Assembly: GCA_022842085.1 (NCBI GenBank)
Contig: JALHQF010000021.1
Span: 1-8,824, forward strand
Length of the DNA: 8,824 nucleotides
Direction of reading: 5' to 3'
DNA from: Patescibacteria group bacterium
Lineage (GTDB): Bacteria; Patescibacteriota; UBA1384; CAILIB01
Shown here one piece after another: positions 6,039 through 8,824 of the stretch. How positions within the stretch are numbered: the first letter of the stretch is position 1; each line of letters begins with the position of its first letter. A program made the translations under genes and the position numbers. The notes under the pieces were generated by a model that saw nothing but the letters and a program-made list of their open reading frames with translations, was not told the DNA's origin and made no database searches.

Positions 6039-6066
6039 AAGACCCCGGATGCATCCGGGGTCTTTT
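6039..6066 (+). terminator. Intrinsic terminator of rpsT
   Basis: AAGACCCCGGATG (6039-6051) and CATCCGGGGTCTT (6052-6064) form a perfect 13-bp inverted repeat. In RNA the central bases would open as a 4-nt loop above a G+C-rich stem. The T-run TTTT (6063-6066) follows the stem. It sits 7 bp after the rpsT stop codon and directly abuts the promoter of the next operon. Confidence 0.92.
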
Positions 6067-6074
6067 GGTATGAT
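6066..6074 (+). promoter_or_regulatory. Extended -10 promoter of the RHH-mutase-kinase operon
   Basis: TGGTATGAT (6066-6074) matches an extended -10 element: TG, one base, then TATGAT, five of six to consensus. The predicted +1 is about 6081, two bases before the ATG at 6083, so the mRNA would be nearly leaderless. The expected -35 region lies inside the rpsT terminator stem and shows no match, which suits an extended -10 promoter. Confidence 0.6.
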
Positions 6075-6082
6075 GATGTCAT

Positions 6083-6643
6083 ATGAATCGCACACGTCAT
6101 ACGATTACCCTCGACCCTTCGGTGCTCGCCCTCGTAGACGCCAGGATTGACGGCCATGAGGTGCGCAATCGCTCACAGGCTATTGAGCAGCTGCTGGTGC
6201 AGCAGCTTACTGGTAGTAGTGTTGGGATAGTACTCATCAGTAAGGGAGCCCTGCGCCGAATGCCAGATATCGGTTCGTATCCACTCTTTACCATCGGTAC
6301 CCTAGCAAGCACGCAGCTCCCGCCGCACGTCGTCTTGCCCAGCGAGTTTGGCGCCGCCACAGCACTCGCACTCAGTCGTAACAAGCTCCCAGAGACCCTG
6401 GTAGTGATCGACGCGGATAGCGCGGCACCAATGCCACAGCTTCGTACCGTACTTGCAAACTGCGGCGATGCGCTTGTAACGAGCTGCTACCTCCTCGAAG
6501 CAACCCATGTAGCACCGCTTGATCTGTGGGTAGTGAAAACCGAAGCGCTCGACCAGCTCTCATCGGGGAATCGTGAAATCGCAGACCTCGTGAGTGCTGT
6601 GCATAGTAAGGGTGGGCACCGTGGATACCTCCACGTACACTAG
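6083..6643 (+). CDS. Ribbon-helix-helix regulator fused to a degenerate nucleotidyltransferase-like domain
   Basis: Residues 5-42 look like a CopG/Arc-type RHH DNA-binding domain: strand RHTITLDPS (5-13), helix VLALVDARI (14-22), a turn at GHEVRNRS (24-31), and helix QAIEQLLVQQL (32-42). The remaining 140 residues align by eye with a shortened sugar-1-phosphate nucleotidyltransferase. GIVLISKGALRRMP (48-61) corresponds to the LAAGxGTRLxP loop, YPLFTIG (66-72) to KPLLPVxG, FGAATALAL (89-97) to LGTAGAL, and LVVIDADS (106-113) to the LVxNGD strand, with Asp112 at the metal-binding position. Near the C-terminus, DLWVVKTEALDQL (147-159) resembles the usual late core strand. The glycines and the lysine of the active loop are lost and about 40 residues between the loop and GAA are absent, so catalysis is unlikely. 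I infer a ligand-sensing transcription factor. The gene opens the operon, 4 bp before the mutase. Confidence 0.6.
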   Translation: MNRTRHTITLDPSVLALVDARIDGHEVRNRSQAIEQLLVQQLTGSSVGIVLISKGALRRMPDIGSYPLFTIGTLASTQLPPHVVLPSEFGAATALALSRNKLPETLVVIDADSAAPMPQLRTVLANCGDALVTSCYLLEATHVAPLDLWVVKTEALDQLSSGNREIADLVSAVHSKGGHRGYLHVH

Positions 6644-6647
6644 GAGC

Positions 6648-8018
6648 ATGTTTCCTGCCTCTGTCTTTCGCACCTACGACATCCGTGGCCTTGCTGGGAC
6701 GGAAGTAACCCCGCTTTTGGTAACCCATGCTGCTGCTGCCCTCATCGCGCAAACAGGAGCCAAGACCCTGGCCATTGGGCGAGATGCCCGTCTCAGCGGC
6801 GAAGAGCTGCACTGCGCCGCTGTTGCCGAAGCAGTGCGCCTCGGTGTAGCGGTACAGGATATTGGCGTGGTACCCACCGAGCTCCTGTACTACGCCGTTG
6901 GATCACGTGCACTTGATGCTGGCCTCTCCATCACCGCCTCCCACAACCCTGGTGAGTGGAACGGCGTGAAATTCATCGGCAAAGGGTGTGTGCCATTCAC
7001 TAAAACCAGCGGTCTACCCGAGCTCTACGAACGCATCCAGCAGGCTTCCCTGCCGGAATCTGTAGCGGGTGGACATGCTCAGCAGCTCGATCTTGCCCAG
7101 GAGTACGCGGAGTTTGTAGCCAAGCACTACCCACAACCTCCTGAAAAGCTCAAGGCAGTGGTCTGTGCCAACCACGGCCCCGCTGGTCGCTACCTGGACG
7201 CCCTCCTGCCGCACTTGGCAATTGAGCCAATCCGACAGTACTGGGAGCCAAACGGCAGCTTCCCGCAGGGCACGCCAGACCCTTCGCTCCCCAAGAACGG
7301 TGCCCAGGTCGGAGCAATCGTACGTGAGCAGGAAGCACAGATCGGCTTCGCTCTCGACGCCGACGCTGACCGTATCTTCGTTTTCGACGAAACAGGCCAG
7401 GTAGTGAGCTGGGCATACCTGCTGGCGCTGCTTGGCTGGTCTGCGCTCCAGCGTCAGCCTGACGCGCACATCGTAACCGGCCCACAGATTCTTGGGCCAA
7501 TCGAGAAAACGATTGAGCTACACGGTGGATCGCTCGTAGTTTCTAAAACTGGTCACGGGTTCATGAAGGAAGCTATGCGAGCACATAGCGCAGTACTTGG
7601 CGTTGAGCACTCTGGTCACGCCTACCACCGCGAACTCTGGTACTGCGATGGCGGCATCCTTACCCTGGCGAATCTCACCCAGGTACTCGCGCCCCTCCTT
7701 GTCGAAAAACCCCTCTCACAGTTAGTCGCGCACTGGACCCAGATCCGCGCCGTTACCACCCACGAGCGTAACTACATAGTGAGCGATAGCCAGGCCGCAC
7801 TTGATGCAGTACTTGCTGCGTTTCCAGGCGAGGTAGACCGGCTGGATGGTATCTCGGTGCGGCTGCCAGAGTGGCGCTTTAACCTGCGCGCGAGTGGCAC
7901 CGAGGCACTCATCCGCCTCAACGCGGAGGCCGCCACGCCAAAGCTTCTGCAGGAGAAGCTTGCCGCAATCGAAGCGGTACTCCACCAACAAGGGGCAGTG
8001 CTACGCGATGACCACTAA
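6648..8018 (+). CDS. manB: Phosphomannomutase/phosphoglucomutase (alpha-D-phosphohexomutase)
   Basis: This cytoplasmic enzyme moves phosphate between the 6- and 1-positions of a hexose, feeding nucleotide-sugar synthesis for cell-surface glycans. The 456 residues have all four family sites. FRTYDIRG (7-14) opens the protein. TASHNP (96-101) carries the catalytic phosphoserine Ser98. DADADR (237-242) is the metal loop, usually DGDADR, with an Ala in place of the first Gly. VEHSGH (319-324) is the sugar-binding loop, usually GExSGH. RASGTE (414-419) binds phosphate. The length is normal for the bacterial PMM/PGM group. I chose ATG 6648 because family members begin just before the FRxYDIRG motif; in-frame GTGs at 6594, 6612 and 6621 lie inside the upstream gene. 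AGGAG sits only 1 nt before the ATG, too close to be a normal Shine-Dalgarno. Mannose versus glucose specificity is unresolved. Its 3' end overlaps the ROK kinase gene. Confidence 0.93.
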   Translation: MFPASVFRTYDIRGLAGTEVTPLLVTHAAAALIAQTGAKTLAIGRDARLSGEELHCAAVAEAVRLGVAVQDIGVVPTELLYYAVGSRALDAGLSITASHNPGEWNGVKFIGKGCVPFTKTSGLPELYERIQQASLPESVAGGHAQQLDLAQEYAEFVAKHYPQPPEKLKAVVCANHGPAGRYLDALLPHLAIEPIRQYWEPNGSFPQGTPDPSLPKNGAQVGAIVREQEAQIGFALDADADRIFVFDETGQVVSWAYLLALLGWSALQRQPDAHIVTGPQILGPIEKTIELHGGSLVVSKTGHGFMKEAMRAHSAVLGVEHSGHAYHRELWYCDGGILTLANLTQVLAPLLVEKPLSQLVAHWTQIRAVTTHERNYIVSDSQAALDAVLAAFPGEVDRLDGISVRLPEWRFNLRASGTEALIRLNAEAATPKLLQEKLAAIEAVLHQQGAVLRDDH

Positions 8019-8824
8019 GCCAATTCTCGCACTCGACATCGGAGGCACCACCAGCCGCTGGGCACTTGTGGCTCATACAGGCAAGCTGCTCAAGTTTGGT
8101 GAAAGTCAGAGTCCGAAGAGCGAAGCCACGCTCTTACGCTGGGTGAGTCAGCTCGTCCGGACCCATTCCGTGACACAGGTCGGGATTGCGATTGCCGGCA
8201 CCGTTTCGGTGGATCACCAGGACACGCTCGTGTGTACGAACCTGCCGAACCTGAGCCATCGGCACCTTGCCGCCCACGTAGAAACGCTAGGAGTTGCCTG
8301 CCAGCTCGAGAATGACGCACGCTGCGCGCTCCTGGGAGAACAGTGGCTTGGCGCTGCCCGCCACATCGAGAATGCCCTCATGCTTACCATTGGCACCGGG
8401 GTTGGTGGCGCCATACTTCGTGGGGGCGCCGTGCTCCCCCACCCTACCGATCTGCACGAAGAGATTGGCCGACTGATGATTGATCGAAGTGATCTCTTTC
8501 CAGCCGAATCTGGGGCCGGAACGCTGGAGGGTCTACTCGGAGGCAAGAACCTCGAGGCACGCTTTGCGGTGAAGCTCTCCGAGCTAGCCGCAGGTGCCAG
8601 GCGCGGTTCGCGCGAGGCGCTCTTGGCTTGGGAGCCAATTCAGGAGATTACCCACCGATGCCTCGCGGTTGTGGCCGCAACGTACGCACCAGAACGGATC
8701 ATTTTCGGTGGGAAAGGTGGGAAAGATCTAGAGTGGTACCTAGGCGAACAAGAACCCCCAGTGGCGGTGGTTGCTGCAGCATTGGGCGAGCGTGCCGGAT
8801 TACTCGGAGCTGCCTGCCTCTTTC
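8008..8824 (+). CDS. ROK-family sugar kinase, 3' end outside window
   Basis: ROK kinases phosphorylate free hexoses or amino sugars with ATP. The visible 272 residues begin at ATG 8008, overlapping the mutase gene by 11 bp, and run open to the window edge; ROK proteins are near 300 residues, so perhaps 20-40 are missing. Motifs are LALDIGGTTSRWAL (7-20, phosphate-binding loop 1), ENDARCALLGE (101-111) with Asp103 as catalytic base, LTIGTGVGGAIL (126-137, phosphate loop 2), PERIIFGGKGG (228-238), and ALGERAGLLGAA (258-269). Two family features are missing. The ExGH sugar/zinc site reads EIGR (152-155), with Arg155 instead of His, and the CxCGxxGC zinc motif that normally follows has no cysteines. 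It is probably a zinc-free kinase with altered or relaxed sugar choice. As the third gene of the operon it would supply the hexose-6-phosphate used by the mutase. Confidence 0.85.
   Translation, partial: MTTKPILALDIGGTTSRWALVAHTGKLLKFGESQSPKSEATLLRWVSQLVRTHSVTQVGIAIAGTVSVDHQDTLVCTNLPNLSHRHLAAHVETLGVACQLENDARCALLGEQWLGAARHIENALMLTIGTGVGGAILRGGAVLPHPTDLHEEIGRLMIDRSDLFPAESGAGTLEGLLGGKNLEARFAVKLSELAAGARRGSREALLAWEPIQEITHRCLAVVAATYAPERIIFGGKGGKDLEWYLGEQEPPVAVVAAALGERAGLLGAACLF

Noticed and set aside
5720..6157. Minus-strand frame of 145 codons across rpsT
   Set aside because: It runs against rpsT and through its terminator; the hydrophobic translation is the mirror of Lys/Ala codons.
6594..6647. 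Earlier GTG starts for the hexomutase
   Set aside because: They add up to 18 residues encoded inside the RHH gene, while family members begin close to the FRTYDIRG motif; ATG 6648 fits.
6372..6812. Minus-strand frame of 146 codons between the RHH and mutase genes
   Set aside because: Antisense to two well-supported coupled genes, with no independent signals.
1..8824. Recoded TGA, CRISPR arrays, insertion sequences, tRNA or rRNA genes
   Set aside because: TGA ends several intact genes and never interrupts a conserved one; no regularly spaced repeats, transposase motifs, terminal inverted repeats or tRNA-like cloverleaf were seen by eye.

Overview
The window looks like part of a chromosome from a member of the Candidate Phyla Radiation (Patescibacteria), with moderate confidence. 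The base composition is fairly G+C-rich by eye. The main evidence is a short MurE-like ligase with no UDP-binding N-terminal domain but with a basic/hydrophobic N-terminal helix, a compact DNA polymerase I, a FemAB-type peptidoglycan-bridge enzyme, tight gene packing, and an almost complete absence of Shine-Dalgarno sequences. TGA is used only as a stop, and tryptophan is TGG, so recoded lineages such as Gracilibacteria are unlikely. No mobile element, CRISPR array, tRNA or rRNA is visible.

Layout. A minus-strand gene for a putative lipoprotein or exported protein (5-559) diverges from a FemAB-like gene (580-1461) across a 20-bp gap. That gap holds a symmetric -10 sequence able to serve both directions. 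A 237-bp gap follows, containing a probable 42-codon minus-strand gene (1504-1632) with its own intrinsic terminator. Next is a coupled pair, a MurE-like Mur ligase (1699-3081) and polA (3078-5228), overlapping by ATGA. A convergent tspO-like membrane protein gene (5205-5621, minus) overlaps the end of polA by 24 bp. rpsT (5690-6031) follows, with a lysine/alanine-rich C-terminal tail and a strong terminator. The last unit is a three-gene operon: a ribbon-helix-helix protein with an apparently decayed sugar nucleotidyltransferase domain (6083-6643), a phosphomannomutase/phosphoglucomutase (6648-8018), and a ROK-family sugar kinase cut off by the window end (8008-8824).

How the genes fit together. 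FemAB and the Mur ligase both act in building the peptidoglycan stem peptide and cross-bridge, and they share a near-identical promoter motif at the same distance from the start codon. The last three genes form a plausible sugar-activation module: the ROK kinase would make a sugar-6-phosphate, the mutase would convert it to the 1-phosphate, and the upstream RHH protein may sense a sugar-1-phosphate or nucleotide sugar through its nucleotidyltransferase-like domain and control the operon.

A window-wide feature is promoter placement. For six genes, the best -10 hexamer ends 7 to 10 nt before the start codon, and for three of them exactly 7 nt before. This predicts leaderless or nearly leaderless mRNAs. 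The most novel-looking items are the RHH-nucleotidyltransferase fusion operon, the small minus-strand gene, and the shared bidirectional leaderless promoter.
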